Source: Pseudomonadales bacterium
Lineage (GTDB): Bacteria; Pseudomonadota; Gammaproteobacteria; Pseudomonadales; Halieaceae
Reading direction: 5' to 3'
Length of the DNA: 64,000 bases
Assembly: GCA_024234855.1 (NCBI GenBank)
Contig: JACKNN010000002.1
Coordinates: 372,001 to 436,000, forward strand
The translations under genes and the position numbers were made by a program. Positions 34,263-43,446 of the stretch are shown here, piece by piece. The notes beneath the pieces were generated by a model, which saw nothing but the letters and a program-made list of their open reading frames with translations, had not been told where the DNA came from and made no database searches. The number at the start of each line of letters is the position of its first letter. The stretch's first letter is position 1.

Positions 34263-36425
34263 ATGATAGTGCGATTCAAAGGGTTGCTGTGGGTTCCCGG
34301 ATTGTTGGCGCTGCTGGGCGGCTGCTCTCGCGATGAGCCCCCGGCGACACCGGTCGCGCCTCCCGCCGCGCAGCAGGCCGTGGCCGCCGTGGCGCCGGAT
34401 GTCGAATGGCGCCAGCATGGACTCAATGCGGCGGAGACCCGCTTCAGTCCCCTGGCTGATATCAACGACGACAATGTCGGCAAGCTGGGCCTGGCCTGGT
34501 ATTTCGACTACCCGACAGCCCGGGGCCTGGAGGCCACTCCACTGGTAGTTGACGGCGTCATTTACACCACCGGTTCCTGGAGTATGGTGTTCGCCAATAA
34601 TGCGACCACCGGTGAGTTACTGTGGTTCTACGATCCGCAGGTTCCCCGGAGCTGGGCGGTGCACGGCTGTTGTGATGTGGTCAACCGCGGTGTGGCGTAC
34701 GACAAGGGCCGGCTCTACTTCGGTACCTACGATGGTCGCCTGGTCAGCCTCAACGCCGGCGACGGCTCGCTGCGCTGGGAGGTGCAGACTACCGATCCGG
34801 AGCGACCCTACACCATCACCGGGGCCCCGCGCATCGTCCGGGACAAGGTGATTATTGGCAACGGTGGCGCGGAATTTGGTGTGCGCGGGTATGTCAGCGC
34901 CTACAACCTCGATTCCGGCGAGATGATGTGGCGCTTTTATACCATTCCCGGCAACCCCGCCGACGGCTTCGAGAATGACACCATGAAGCGCGCCGCCGAT
35001 ACCTGGGGTGGCGGTGAATGGTGGGTCGTGGGTGGTGGCGGTACCGTGTGGGATTCCATGGCCTACGACCCGCAGCTCAACCTGCTCTACATCGGCGTAG
35101 GTAACGGGGCGCCGTGGAATCGGCAGATCCGCAGCCCCGACGGCGGTGACAACCTTTTCCTGTCGTCGATCGTCGCGCTCAATCCCGACGATGGCAGCTA
35201 CGTGTGGCATTACCAGACCACGCCGGGCGAGACCTGGGATTACACCGCTACCCAGCACATGATCCTGGCAGACCTCGATATAGACGGTGTGACGCGCAAG
35301 GTCATCATGCAGGCGCCCAAAAACGGTTTCTTCTATGTGCTGGACCGGCGGACCGGCGAGCTGTTGTCGGCCGAGCCTTACGCCACCCAGACCTGGGCGA
35401 CCCACGTCGATATGGCGACGGGACGGCCGGTTGAGACCGAGGGCGCGCGCTATGTGGGGGCGGCCACCGGCCTGCACCTGCCCGGACCCATCGGCGGGCA
35501 CAACTGGCACCCGATGAGCTACAGCCCGGATACCGGCCTGGTGTATATCCCGGCCCAGGACGTGCCCTGGGTATACCAGACGGAAGCGGATTTTCACCAT
35601 CGCAAGGGCTACTGGAATACCGGTACCGACTCACGCGCCGGGGCAATGCCGGATGACCCGGCGACCCGGCAGGTCGTACTCGACGCCATCAAGGGGGCCA
35701 TTATTGCCTGGGATCCGGTGGCGGCAGCACCGAGGTGGCGGGTGGATCACGCGGGTCCCTGGAACGGCGGCATTCTCTCCACCGCGGGCAACCTGGTCTT
35801 CCAGGGCAACTCCAGTGGACAGTTCGTCGCCTACCGGGCGGATACCGGTGAGCAGCTCTGGTCCTTCGACGCCCAGACCGGCGTGGTGGCGCCGCCGGTC
35901 AGCTTCCGCCTGGACGGCACCCAGTATGTGGCGGTCGTGGCCGGTTGGGGTGGTGCGCTGGCACTCATCGGCGGAGATGCCCTCACCGCGGGTCCCATCC
36001 CCAACCGCAGTCGCCTGCTGGTATTCAAGCTGGATGGCAAGGCTGTCCTGCCCCCGGCAGTGGCAAAGACGCTGGTCATAGATCCGCCGGAACTCACCGC
36101 CTCGCCGGAGCAGGTTGCCCTGGGGTTCAAGGAGTTTTCAACCTATTGCGTGTTCTGTCACGGGGACGGAGCGGTCAGCGGTGGCGCCACCCCTGACCTG
36201 CGCGCGTTGACGCCGGACAAACACGCCATGTGGGACAGTATCGTGCTGGGCGGCCTGCACTGGCAGTACGGGATGGTTGGCTTTGGCGGCGAGCTCAGTA
36301 AAGAGCAGGCGGACGCCATCCACGCCTATGTCATCGAGCGGGCCCACTTTGCCCTTGACCGGGAGGCCGGGGGGGCTGCAGAGAATACAGATAGTGAAAC
36401 CAGTACAGAGGGCGGCGGTAATTGA
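34263..36425 (+). CDS. Quinohemoprotein (PQQ) alcohol dehydrogenase, lipoprotein-like
   Basis: A 720-residue periplasmic enzyme that oxidises primary alcohols with PQQ and passes electrons to a heme c. It has an eight-bladed propeller with the adjacent-cysteine pair HGCCDVVNRGVA, the active-site segment PGETWDYTATQHMILADL, and repeated blade motifs such as GKLYFGTYDGRLVSLNAGDG-type. The C-terminal cytochrome domain has the heme motif CVFCHGDG and a distal methionine near YGMVGFGGEL. The signal ends LLGGC, so the protein may be lipid-anchored, unusual for the family. ATG 34263 has AGGA 8 nt upstream. No pqq biosynthesis gene lies in the window. Confidence 0.9.
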   Translation: MIVRFKGLLWVPGLLALLGGCSRDEPPATPVAPPAAQQAVAAVAPDVEWRQHGLNAAETRFSPLADINDDNVGKLGLAWYFDYPTARGLEATPLVVDGVIYTTGSWSMVFANNATTGELLWFYDPQVPRSWAVHGCCDVVNRGVAYDKGRLYFGTYDGRLVSLNAGDGSLRWEVQTTDPERPYTITGAPRIVRDKVIIGNGGAEFGVRGYVSAYNLDSGEMMWRFYTIPGNPADGFENDTMKRAADTWGGGEWWVVGGGGTVWDSMAYDPQLNLLYIGVGNGAPWNRQIRSPDGGDNLFLSSIVALNPDDGSYVWHYQTTPGETWDYTATQHMILADLDIDGVTRKVIMQAPKNGFFYVLDRRTGELLSAEPYATQTWATHVDMATGRPVETEGARYVGAATGLHLPGPIGGHNWHPMSYSPDTGLVYIPAQDVPWVYQTEADFHHRKGYWNTGTDSRAGAMPDDPATRQVVLDAIKGAIIAWDPVAAAPRWRVDHAGPWNGGILSTAGNLVFQGNSSGQFVAYRADTGEQLWSFDAQTGVVAPPVSFRLDGTQYVAVVAGWGGALALIGGDALTAGPIPNRSRLLVFKLDGKAVLPPAVAKTLVIDPPELTASPEQVALGFKEFSTYCVFCHGDGAVSGGATPDLRALTPDKHAMWDSIVLGGLHWQYGMVGFGGELSKEQADAIHAYVIERAHFALDREAGGAAENTDSETSTEGGGN

Positions 36426-36464
36426 CTTCGGCGAGCGCGGCTCATGCGCGCGGGCGTGGCGCCC

Positions 36465-36499
36465 AAAAAAAAGGCCGGTACCCTGCGGCACCGGCCTTT
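36465..36499 (-). terminator. Rho-independent terminator of the cold-shock gene
   Basis: On the minus strand the stem GGCCGGT / ACCGGCC (36490-36496 and 36473-36479) is followed by eight T (36472-36465). It lies 60 bp past the cold-shock stop and has all parts of an intrinsic terminator. The T run on the other side (3 T) is too short to serve the plus-strand dehydrogenase. Confidence 0.85.
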
Positions 36500-36560
36500 G
36501 ATCGCTATTTCACGTTACCGGCAGCGCTTCCGGCTGTGAGGCCGGGCGCTGCAGGCAATG

Positions 36561-36770
36561 TCAGATTGCTACGATATTTTCTGCCTGTGGGCCTTTCTGG
36601 CCGGCAGTCACGGTAAATTGAACGCGCTGGCCTTCAGCCAGGGTCTTGAAGCCAGAGCCTGAGATGGCGCTGAAGTGTGCAAAAACATCCGGGCCGTTTT
36701 CCTGAGCGATAAAGCCGAAGCCTTTGGATTCGTTAAACCACTTCACGGTACCGGTTACAGTGTTAGACAT
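36561..36770 (-). CDS. CspA-family cold shock protein
   Basis: A 69-residue OB-fold nucleic-acid chaperone. Both RNA-binding motifs are present: KGFGFI (RNP1) and VFAHFSAI (RNP2-like). It starts MSNTVTGTVKWFN at 36770, with AGGA 7 nt upstream; an ATG at 36776 two codons earlier overlaps that site. It has its own promoter and an approximately 150-nt leader, described separately, as in cold-inducible csp genes. Length is exactly that of the family. Confidence 0.95.
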   Translation of the reverse strand: MSNTVTGTVKWFNESKGFGFIAQENGPDVFAHFSAISGSGFKTLAEGQRVQFTVTAGQKGPQAENIVAI

Positions 36771-36921
36771 TGTCATTTCCTATATATACAAAAAAAGTTT
36801 CACGCCTTTTTAACAAAGGCATTGTTGCTGGAACCAGGGCTTTTTATTTAAAGACTTCAGGACGAGGTAGTACAGCGGAACTTCGAAATGGGGAATTAAA
36901 TAACAGTCGCTCTTCCAAGCT
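36771..36921 (-). promoter_or_regulatory. Long 5' leader of the csp mRNA
   Basis: From the inferred transcription start near 36921 to the ATG is about 150 nt, AT-rich, with the A-rich tract near 36788 and a T-rich segment near 36840. Long leaders of this size in cspA-type mRNAs refold with temperature and control translation. I did not find a sequence that I can identify as a cold box. Confidence 0.55.
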
Positions 36922-36927
36922 GGCGCC

Positions 36928-36955
36928 ACTATAAACCTAATCCCCGGTCTGTCAA
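36928..36955 (-). promoter_or_regulatory. Sigma-70 promoter of the cold-shock gene
   Basis: On the minus strand TTGACA (36955-36950), a 16-bp spacer, then TATAGT (36933-36928). The -35 is a perfect consensus and the -10 matches 5 of 6. It is the best promoter match in the window and points straight at the csp gene. Confidence 0.85.
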
Positions 36956-37073
36956 TGTTTATTTTTCACGGCACGGCACGGGGCAGGACGGGTATGGCGC
37001 CCTGCCCGAAGCCGCTGTGGCGACAGCCGCGGCCCTGGCCAAAGCAGGCTGCGCGGCTGGAGCGGCAGGCAAA

Positions 37074-37760
37074 CTACTTGCTGGCGCTGGCCGCCGCGGC
37101 CACTGTCTCCAGGTGACCGCTCAGGATGGTGGCCCAGCGGCGCAGTACCTGTTCCGCGGCCGCCATGTTGGTGACGCTGTTGCGCACTTCCACAAAGTCA
37201 TCACCCGCCGCTTCCGGATCGATGATGCGGGCGATGATGTCGCCGGTCTTACCGTCATACAGTTGCATATAGAGCGTCATCTGGCCCGCATCGGCGGAGA
37301 AGCTCTGCTGCATGCCCGGTGACATGGTGTCGGGCGCGGTAATCTCAAGGTTGACTATCGCCGGTTGCACGATCAGTACCCCGGTGCCCCCGGTGGTAAC
37401 CATCTGGTGGCCGCCCTTGGTCAGCACATCGGTGAAGACCTTGTTGAACTCGGTTGCCAGCTCGTCGCGAATTTTTTTCATGTCCTGGTCGCTTATCATG
37501 TCCGTCAGGTCGACCTCTTCCTCGTTGTAGTTGCGCTGCCAGTTCTTGTTGAAAGCGACGTAGCAGGCGAGCAGGGCAACCTTGTCATACTGATCCAGGT
37601 TGGCGCCGGGCTTCAGGTACACCGCCCGCAGCTTGGTATGTTTCATCAGGTGCAGGCCGTCGTGGCTGACCTCGGGCAGGGCATCCTCGGCGATAACCGC
37701 GGTGGCCAGTACCATGGTCAGGACGGCGGCGGCAGACGTCAGCAGGGTCTTCAGGCTCAT
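37074..37760 (-). CDS. DUF3313-like exported protein
   Basis: A 228-residue protein with a signal peptide (LTSAAAVLTMVLATAVIAE) and a mature domain with LRAVYLKPGANLDQYDKVAL, then EFNKVFTDVLTKGGHQMVTT and TLYMQLYDGKTGDIIARIID. The pattern (a predicted stress/adhesion-type beta-alpha domain with a conserved Y(D)KVALL) resembles DUF3313. ATG 37760 has AGGAG 8 nt upstream. It ends in an alanine-rich tail. Function unknown; probably periplasmic. Divergent from the next gene. Confidence 0.7.
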   Translation of the reverse strand: MSLKTLLTSAAAVLTMVLATAVIAEDALPEVSHDGLHLMKHTKLRAVYLKPGANLDQYDKVALLACYVAFNKNWQRNYNEEEVDLTDMISDQDMKKIRDELATEFNKVFTDVLTKGGHQMVTTGGTGVLIVQPAIVNLEITAPDTMSPGMQQSFSADAGQMTLYMQLYDGKTGDIIARIIDPEAAGDDFVEVRNSVTNMAAAEQVLRRWATILSGHLETVAAAASASK

Positions 37761-37980
37761 GAACAATTCTCCTGGATTGGAAGTCCGTCGGCGGGGTATC
37801 CGCCGTGGGGACAGGGGCAATTTGCGGCGCAAATACAAGGCCCGGGAAAGTGTGGACCAGAAGCAGCTTGTTGGCAAGTTGGTGCGCCGCGCCCGGGATT
37901 CGCGAGCCCGGATTGGAATCTGTTGATTTCTCCACATAAGAGGTACTATCTGCCGAGGACATTTCAACAGGGGCATGGCT

Positions 37981-38466
37981 ATGAGATATTCAAGGTGGAT
38001 TCTGGCGGGTGTAGTAGGGCTTGTCCTGCAGGGCACGGCCAGTGCGCAGATTTACGAGAGCGAGGACGCCGAGGGCGTGCCGGAATTCAGCGACACCCCC
38101 ACCGCGGGAGCGGCGGTGGTCGACCTGCCGGCGACCAACGTGGTGGAGCCCCCCCCGGCCGAGCCCGCAGCTGCGCCCCAGCCGCAATCCGCCCCCCAGC
38201 AGGCAGCCTTCCCGAATGCCGGGGGTGAACAGGAGGAGGGCGCCGACGGCGTCATCTACTACGGTGGTGGTGAAGATGAGAATGTGCGCGCACAGCGCCG
38301 GGAGGACGCGGCTCGTATCAACAACGCCCTGCCCGGTGAGCCTGGCGTCGGTGCGGGTGCGCCGGGTGTAGGCGTGGAACCGGGCCGCGGCGTGGGGGTG
38401 GGTGAACCCGGTGGCGACATGGCCGGACCGCATGAGATGCATCGCGAAGGCGGGGCGCGCCGCTAG
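37981..38466 (+). CDS. DUF4124 domain protein, exported
   Basis: A 161-residue exported protein. After the signal peptide (WILAGVVGLVLQGTASA) comes the short DUF4124 motif QIYESEDAEGVPEFSDTP, and then a proline/alanine/glutamine-rich disordered tail with glycine-valine repeats (GVGAGAPGVGVEPGRGVGVG). The DUF4124 domain is usually a small periplasmic strand pair of unknown role. Start at 37981 with AGGGG 7 nt upstream (an ATG two codons earlier is inside the site). Confidence 0.75.
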   Translation: MRYSRWILAGVVGLVLQGTASAQIYESEDAEGVPEFSDTPTAGAAVVDLPATNVVEPPPAEPAAAPQPQSAPQQAAFPNAGGEQEEGADGVIYYGGGEDENVRAQRREDAARINNALPGEPGVGAGAPGVGVEPGRGVGVGEPGGDMAGPHEMHREGGARR

Positions 38467-38506
38467 ACCCGGTCAACTCGCGTGCCATACCCCGCGCAGG
38501 CTTTTT

Positions 38507-39142
38507 TCAGGCTCGCGCGGGGGGTGCCAGCACCTGTTCCATCGCCCGATTGCCTGCGTAGTCGCGGCGTATGCTGCGTTCAAACCGCCGCCACTTTCTC
38601 GCGATTTTCCAGCGCGCCAGGCGGCCGCTGTAATTGGCGAGGGGGATAAAGTCCGAATTTCCGATATTGTCGATGATGACCAGCTTGCCGGTGTCAGGTG
38701 TGTTCAACTGGAACAGGATGTTCTTGTCCTTCAGTGTCATGGTGATAATGCGCTGCTCCCACAGGTAGTGTTTCAGTCCCTGCAGCGCATCGCGCAGCGT
38801 GAGGGCGTGGCGCGCGGTCAGCTGCCCCGATGCCAGGTAATGCCCGAGGGTGAGTGAGATGCGGTTGTCGTAGTCTCGCACCAGGTCGAACACCGCGCCC
38901 TCGCCGAGGTTGGTGTGCACCAGGCCATGGAACTTCGGCAACATCTCCCAGGAAACCCCCCTGCGCGCCAGGCCGGTATAGTAAGCCTGCTCGCGCCGGT
39001 TCTCATTGCCCGTGCCCGCCACCACGATCTTGATGCAACGGGTGGGGTCGTCCGGGTGGACAAAGCACTCCCGATGCAGGCCCTTGCCGACCAGCGAGTG
39101 CGGGTCCAGTTCGATCATGCCGGTGGGTTCTTGGATGGACAT
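38507..39142 (-). CDS. YrbL-family protein
   Basis: A 211-residue protein of the YrbL family, which in enterobacteria belongs to the PhoP/PmrA-controlled regulon. It has a kinase-like fold fragment: GKGLHRECFVHPDDPTRCIK at the start (phosphate-loop-like strand and lysine), SWEMLPKFHGLV, and a block around DKNILFQ and IIDNIGNSDF that resembles a catalytic loop. Whether it phosphorylates anything is not known. The start ATG 39142 is chosen over 39178. It is divergent from a binding-protein gene by 165 bp. Confidence 0.85.
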   Translation of the reverse strand: MSIQEPTGMIELDPHSLVGKGLHRECFVHPDDPTRCIKIVVAGTGNENRREQAYYTGLARRGVSWEMLPKFHGLVHTNLGEGAVFDLVRDYDNRISLTLGHYLASGQLTARHALTLRDALQGLKHYLWEQRIITMTLKDKNILFQLNTPDTGKLVIIDNIGNSDFIPLANYSGRLARWKIARKWRRFERSIRRDYAGNRAMEQVLAPPARA

Positions 39143-39307
39143 GGCTGCCCTGACGGTATTTGCACGGCTGGCAAGCATAGCACGAAGCGATATGTCGCCG
39201 CCCGGGGCTTTCTATTCTGTCGGTGAAATCGTAAACTTCCGGCGCCTGTGAGGTCCCGCTCGCGCGCAGCCCCCGGTGTATAACATTTATGCAAAGAAGG
39301 TAAGCGA

Positions 39308-40060
39308 ATGACCAGAAAAAGCCTGTTGGCAATGCTGTTACTGCTGGGCTCGTCCATGACGATGGCGGCGGACGCACTGCGGGTGGGGCTAAGCCCGGAC
39401 TACCCGCCCCTGGCATTCCAGCAGGATGGCCAGATAGTGGGTGTCGAAGCCGATAACGCCCGCGCTGTTGGCGAGATTATCGGACGCAAGATCAGCTTGT
39501 TGAGTATGCCGTTCGAGAAACTCATGCCAGCGCTGCTGGCGGGCGAGATCGATGTCATTATGTCGGGCTTCAGCGTCACCGGTGAGCGCAGCGCACAAGT
39601 GCTGTTCACCGATTCGTATATGCTGGTGGGCCAGATGGCGATACTGCACCGGGACAAAATTGCACGCTTCGCCCAGCCCTGGTCTATCTACCGGCCCGGC
39701 GTCCGGGTAGGAGTGGAGCCCGGCACCACCGGCGCGGCCTATGCGGAGCGTGAACTGAAAGAGGCCGAGGTCAAGTTTTACCAGGATTCCGCGGCGGCCT
39801 TCGCCGGCTTGCGTGCCGACGAGATCGACCTGTACATACACGATGCGCCCACCAGCTGGCAGTTGGCGACCTCGCGGGAAAATGCCGACCTGATCAGCCT
39901 CTATTCGCCCATGACCGAGGAGATGCTGGCCTGGGCTGTGCGTCCGGGGGACGATGTTCTGGCCGGAGAACTCAACCGGGCGCTGCGGGTGATGAAAACC
40001 AACGGCACGCTCCAGTATATTCTCAATCGCTGGATTCCGGTCCGGGTCGAGGTGCGCTGA
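39308..40060 (+). CDS. Periplasmic amino-acid-type solute-binding protein
   Basis: A 250-residue protein of the family-3 solute-binding class. Residues 1-21 are the signal peptide (LLLLGSSMTMA). Core motifs are LRVGLSPDYPPLAFQ, VGVEADNARAVGEIIGRKI, IDVIMSGFSVTGERS and the hinge block PGVRVGVEPGTTGAAYAER. No permease or ATPase gene lies nearby, so it may serve a transporter encoded elsewhere or act as a chemosensory sensor. The ligand is not predicted. Confidence 0.85.
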   Translation: MTRKSLLAMLLLLGSSMTMAADALRVGLSPDYPPLAFQQDGQIVGVEADNARAVGEIIGRKISLLSMPFEKLMPALLAGEIDVIMSGFSVTGERSAQVLFTDSYMLVGQMAILHRDKIARFAQPWSIYRPGVRVGVEPGTTGAAYAERELKEAEVKFYQDSAAAFAGLRADEIDLYIHDAPTSWQLATSRENADLISLYSPMTEEMLAWAVRPGDDVLAGELNRALRVMKTNGTLQYILNRWIPVRVEVR

Positions 40061-40089
40061 GCCGCATCTCTGGCCGGTCCGGTTACCGT

Positions 40090-41001
40090 TCAGTTCGGTT
40101 CGTTGACGCCGGGAAAATTGTACTCGTGGCCCCACAGGTCGCCTTCGGTGGACACCGTTGGCGTGTATCGGGCCCAGTCCTGCACCAGTAAGCCGTCGCA
40201 GCCGTACTCGAAGGCGATACCGCCCGGCGCCAGTACATAGAAAGAACACATGTTGTCATTGACGTGCCTGCCCAGGCTGGCGATCACGGGGTGGCCGGCG
40301 CGTTTGGCGCGGTCCAGGGCCAGGCCGACCTGGTCCAGGGTGTCCACCTCCACCATCACGTGTACCACACCCACCGGGTGCGGCTGGTCATACAACGCCA
40401 GTGAATGCTGGCGCGGATTGTCCGCATGCATGAACACGACCCTGGACGGTGGCGTCTGCAGGTGCAGCACATCGCACACACCGAAGCCGATCAGGTCGGT
40501 GTAAAAGCTCGTGGTCGGTTCGATGTCAGGCGCGGGAATAACCGCATGGCCGAAACCCAGTTCACCCGACCGGCTGGCACCGGTGACGAAGCGCGGAATT
40601 CCCACGGGGGAATTAAACGGCGTGTAATCCAGTTTGCGGCCGTGGTACAGCTCCAGGATATTCCCGGCGGGGTCGCGTACGGAAACAAAACCGCTCACAC
40701 AACGGCGGGCGGCCTCGGCCTCGGAACCGCCGCTGAGTTCATGCCCCGCGGCGGCCAGCCGGTCGCAGCTGGCCTGCCATTGAGCAACACAGCGGAACTC
40801 CAGGCCGACAGCGAGCAGCCTGTCCTGTGTCCCCGGTTCAACCATAAAGCGGAAGGGATGATCGTCCATGCGTAAAAAGCGCGCGCCCCTGGCATCCTCG
40901 CGGGCGGCATCCATCAGTCCCAGTATATCGGTACCGAAGGCCATCATCGCGGTGCTGTCGGTAGACTCGATACGCAAATATCCAATGGCGGCGACTGTCA
41001 T
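40090..41001 (-). CDS. Extradiol (catechol-2,3) dioxygenase, VOC superfamily
   Basis: A 303-residue two-domain type I extradiol dioxygenase, likely Fe(II)-dependent, cleaving a catechol ring next to the diol. The C-terminal domain has all three metal ligands: His in LGFGHAVIPAPD, His in RQHSLALYDQP, and Glu in GIAFEYGCDG. The N-terminal domain is degenerate, as in BphC/HsaC. Sequence and size fit BphC or HsaC-type enzymes of biphenyl, naphthalene or steroid degradation. It is divergent from the DUF35-thiolase cluster; the 365-bp gap probably holds both promoters. ATG 41001 follows GGAG. Confidence 0.9.
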   Translation of the reverse strand: MTVAAIGYLRIESTDSTAMMAFGTDILGLMDAAREDARGARFLRMDDHPFRFMVEPGTQDRLLAVGLEFRCVAQWQASCDRLAAAGHELSGGSEAEAARRCVSGFVSVRDPAGNILELYHGRKLDYTPFNSPVGIPRFVTGASRSGELGFGHAVIPAPDIEPTTSFYTDLIGFGVCDVLHLQTPPSRVVFMHADNPRQHSLALYDQPHPVGVVHVMVEVDTLDQVGLALDRAKRAGHPVIASLGRHVNDNMCSFYVLAPGGIAFEYGCDGLLVQDWARYTPTVSTEGDLWGHEYNFPGVNEPN

Positions 41002-41366
41002 TTATTACTCCTGCTGGCGGGGGAATGTTGTGGCGGAGCCCGCTTGTGCCGGCCCGGCGCAGCCATTATCAATCATTTTTGCCGCAGCCACAGCTGTGAA
41101 CCGCAATTGCCCGGGCGCTGGTTCAAGTAAGGGAACCTGAATCGCCGATGCCGGTGCCGGGCGCCGCTTCACCCGTGGGCAGTCAGTCGCAATTGATCAG
41201 AAAAGTCAGTGCCAGCTGATCCATTGGGTCATTGAGGGATGCCCGCCGCTGGCCGATACTGGGGCAGATCAGTCAGCGTGACTCTGCCCGTGGCCAGCAC
41301 TGCCACGGCCCGGTGGCTGGCGCCTGGCGCGAACAGGCAGCGACTCAGCAAAGGGACCCAGACAGC
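41002..41366. other. Divergent control region of the catabolic cluster
   Basis: A 365-bp gap with no recognisable gene between the dioxygenase (minus) and the DUF35 protein (plus). It holds one hairpin, GGGCAGA / TCTGCCC around 41262-41289, and several GC-rich direct pieces. I see no clear -35/-10 pair and no operator of a known regulator class; no regulator gene is adjacent. Confidence 0.5.
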
Positions 41367-42383
41367 ATGACGCAAGCCGAGAATCTCAGCCAGGCCTTCG
41401 AGCTCGGCTTTACCTACACCCGCTCCACGGGCCCCGTTGTGGGCCGGTTTCTCTCGGCCCTGCGCGAGCGCAGGATATTCGGTATCCGCGCCAGCGACGG
41501 CAGGGTCATCGTGCCCCCGGCGGAGTACGACCCGGATACCGCGGCGGCGCTGGACGAATTTGTCGAGGTGGGGCAGTGCGGCAGTATCGTCAGCTGGTGC
41601 TGGGTGAAACAGCCGCGGGCAGCGCATCCGCTGCAACAGCCCTTCGCCTGGGCAATGATACGGCTCGATGGCGCCGACGTTCCGATGGTTCATTGCGTCG
41701 CGGCTGCCGCCGAAGAGCAGCTGGCGACCGGCGCCCGGGTCAGGGTGGTATGGGCCGAGGAGCCCCGCGGTTATATCACTGATATTCGCTGTTTTGAGCT
41801 GCTGGGCGAGACGGTGGGGGAGACCGCGTCGCCGGCTGGGGGCAGCGGCGCAGCCGGTGATCTGCCGACGCCCGGTGACGTGGCCGCTGTTACCCGGATC
41901 GATGCGCCGATCTACCTGCACTACAATTTTACCGCCGGCGCAGCGCCCGCGCGGTTCCTGACGCGTATCCGGGAAGGTGTGCTGACGGGCCAGCGCTGTC
42001 CGCGCTGCGCCAATGTCTATATCCCGCCCCGCGGCTCCTGCCCCGCCTGTGGCGTGGCCACCGATGAGGAGGTGGTACTGCCCGATAAAGCCACCGTGCA
42101 GTCGTTCACAGTGGTCGCCATCCCCATCCCGAACAATCCCATCAAGCCGCCTTTCGTTATCGCCAACCTGGTGCTGGATGGCGCCAATATTTCCTTTATC
42201 CACCTCATGAGTGAGTGCCAAAACAGCGAGGTCCATATCGGCCAGCGGGTACAGGCGGTATGGAAACCCGAAGCGCAATGGACCTACGCCATGGATAATA
42301 TTCGTTATTTCCGCCCCATCGACGAACCCGATGTGCCGGTTGAGCGCATCGGCAAGCTGCCGATCACCGGCTGGGAGGGTTGA
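41367..42383 (+). CDS. Tandem OB-fold / zinc-ribbon (DUF35) acyl-CoA-associated protein
   Basis: A 338-residue protein of two DUF35-type units. The second (from about residue 185) has the zinc ribbon RCPRCANVYIPPRGSCPACG and an OB fold beginning ATVQSFTVVAIP. The first unit is shaped the same way, RERRIFGIRASDGRVIVPP, but has lost the four ribbon cysteines. Proteins of this type bind to SCP2-type thiolases and help them hold acyl-CoA. The next two genes encode just such thiolases, 4 bp away. The start at MTQAEN (41367) is chosen because the upstream frame is low-quality coding. Cytoplasmic. Confidence 0.85.
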   Translation: MTQAENLSQAFELGFTYTRSTGPVVGRFLSALRERRIFGIRASDGRVIVPPAEYDPDTAAALDEFVEVGQCGSIVSWCWVKQPRAAHPLQQPFAWAMIRLDGADVPMVHCVAAAAEEQLATGARVRVVWAEEPRGYITDIRCFELLGETVGETASPAGGSGAAGDLPTPGDVAAVTRIDAPIYLHYNFTAGAAPARFLTRIREGVLTGQRCPRCANVYIPPRGSCPACGVATDEEVVLPDKATVQSFTVVAIPIPNNPIKPPFVIANLVLDGANISFIHLMSECQNSEVHIGQRVQAVWKPEAQWTYAMDNIRYFRPIDEPDVPVERIGKLPITGWEG

Positions 42384-42387
42384 GGCG

Positions 42388-43446
42388 ATGAAGGAGATTG
42401 CCGTAGTCGCTTTCAGCCAGTCCGATTGCCTGGCCCAGGCTGGTGCCGCCAATGAAGTTGAGCTGATCATGCCGCAGTTGCAGGCAGTATTCGGCCAGGT
42501 GGGGCTCAACAATGCGCAGGACGTGGACTTTGTCTGCTCCGGCAGCTGCGATTACCTGCAGGGTGCCGCGTTTGCCTTCGTGGCGGGTGTGGACGCCCTC
42601 GGGGCGGTGCCGCCGATCAAGGAGTCCCACGTCGAAATGGACGCGGCCTGGGCCCTGTACGAGGCCATCCTCAAGATCCGCATGGGGCACGCGGAGTCAG
42701 CACTCATCTATGGCTTCGGCAAATCGTCATCCGGCGAACTGCCCATTGTCCTGTCCCAGCAGTTGGATCCCTATTACCTTGCGCCACTGTGGCTGGACAG
42801 CGTCTCGCTGGCCGCGATGCAGGCGCGGCTGCTGCTGGACCGGGGCCTGGCCACAGAGCGGACCATGGCGGAAGTCGTGGTACGGGCCCGCAGAAATGCC
42901 ATAGGTAATCCCCATGCGCAGGTGAGCGGGGAGTTCTCGTTGGCTGAACTGCTGGCGGCGGATACCGTTGTCTCCCCCCTGCGCCAGTCTGACTGCGCAC
43001 CCGTCGCGGACGGTGCCGCAGCGATGATTATATGCAGTGTCGAAAAAGCCCGCGAATGGGGCGTGCCCTACGCTTTGTTGAGCGGTATCGACCATCGCAT
43101 CGAAACCCATAACCTGGGTATGCGCGACCTCACCGACTCGGTATCCACCCGCCAGGCGGCAACAGCGGCAGGTGCCGGCCGCGGCCCGGTGGAGGTGGCG
43201 GAACTCTATGCGCCCTTCAGTCACCAGGAAATCATACTCACCCGTGCGCTGGGGCTAGGCAATGACACCCTGGTCAATCCCAGCGGCGGTGTCATGGCGG
43301 GCAACCTGATGATGGCCTCGGGCCTGTCCCGGATTGGCGAGGTATTCCGGCGGATAGTATCCGGTGACATCGCCCGGGGGCTCGCCCACGCCACCGCCGG
43401 CCCCTGCCTGCAACACAACCTGGTAGCAGTCCTGGAGAGTGCCTGA
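42388..43446 (+). CDS. SCP2-type thiolase / lipid-transfer protein
   Basis: A 352-residue protein with the thiolase-like fold of the SCP2-thiolase (Ltp) group: MKEIAVVAFSQSDCLAQ at the start, a cysteine region DFVCSGSCDYLQGAAFAF and the late GNDTLVNPSGGVMAGNLMMA block. It lacks the usual CxS-nucleophile sequence of biosynthetic thiolases. Enzymes of this group catalyse retro-aldol or thiolytic cleavage of steroid side chains together with DUF35 proteins. Start ATG 42388 is 4 bp after the DUF35 stop; it shares its last base with the next gene (TGATGG). Confidence 0.85.
   Translation: MKEIAVVAFSQSDCLAQAGAANEVELIMPQLQAVFGQVGLNNAQDVDFVCSGSCDYLQGAAFAFVAGVDALGAVPPIKESHVEMDAAWALYEAILKIRMGHAESALIYGFGKSSSGELPIVLSQQLDPYYLAPLWLDSVSLAAMQARLLLDRGLATERTMAEVVVRARRNAIGNPHAQVSGEFSLAELLAADTVVSPLRQSDCAPVADGAAAMIICSVEKAREWGVPYALLSGIDHRIETHNLGMRDLTDSVSTRQAATAAGAGRGPVEVAELYAPFSHQEIILTRALGLGNDTLVNPSGGVMAGNLMMASGLSRIGEVFRRIVSGDIARGLAHATAGPCLQHNLVAVLESA

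Noticed and set aside
41229..42512. A 427-codon minus-strand frame over the DUF35 gene
   Set aside because: Antisense to a well-supported DUF35 protein; no domain is recognisable.
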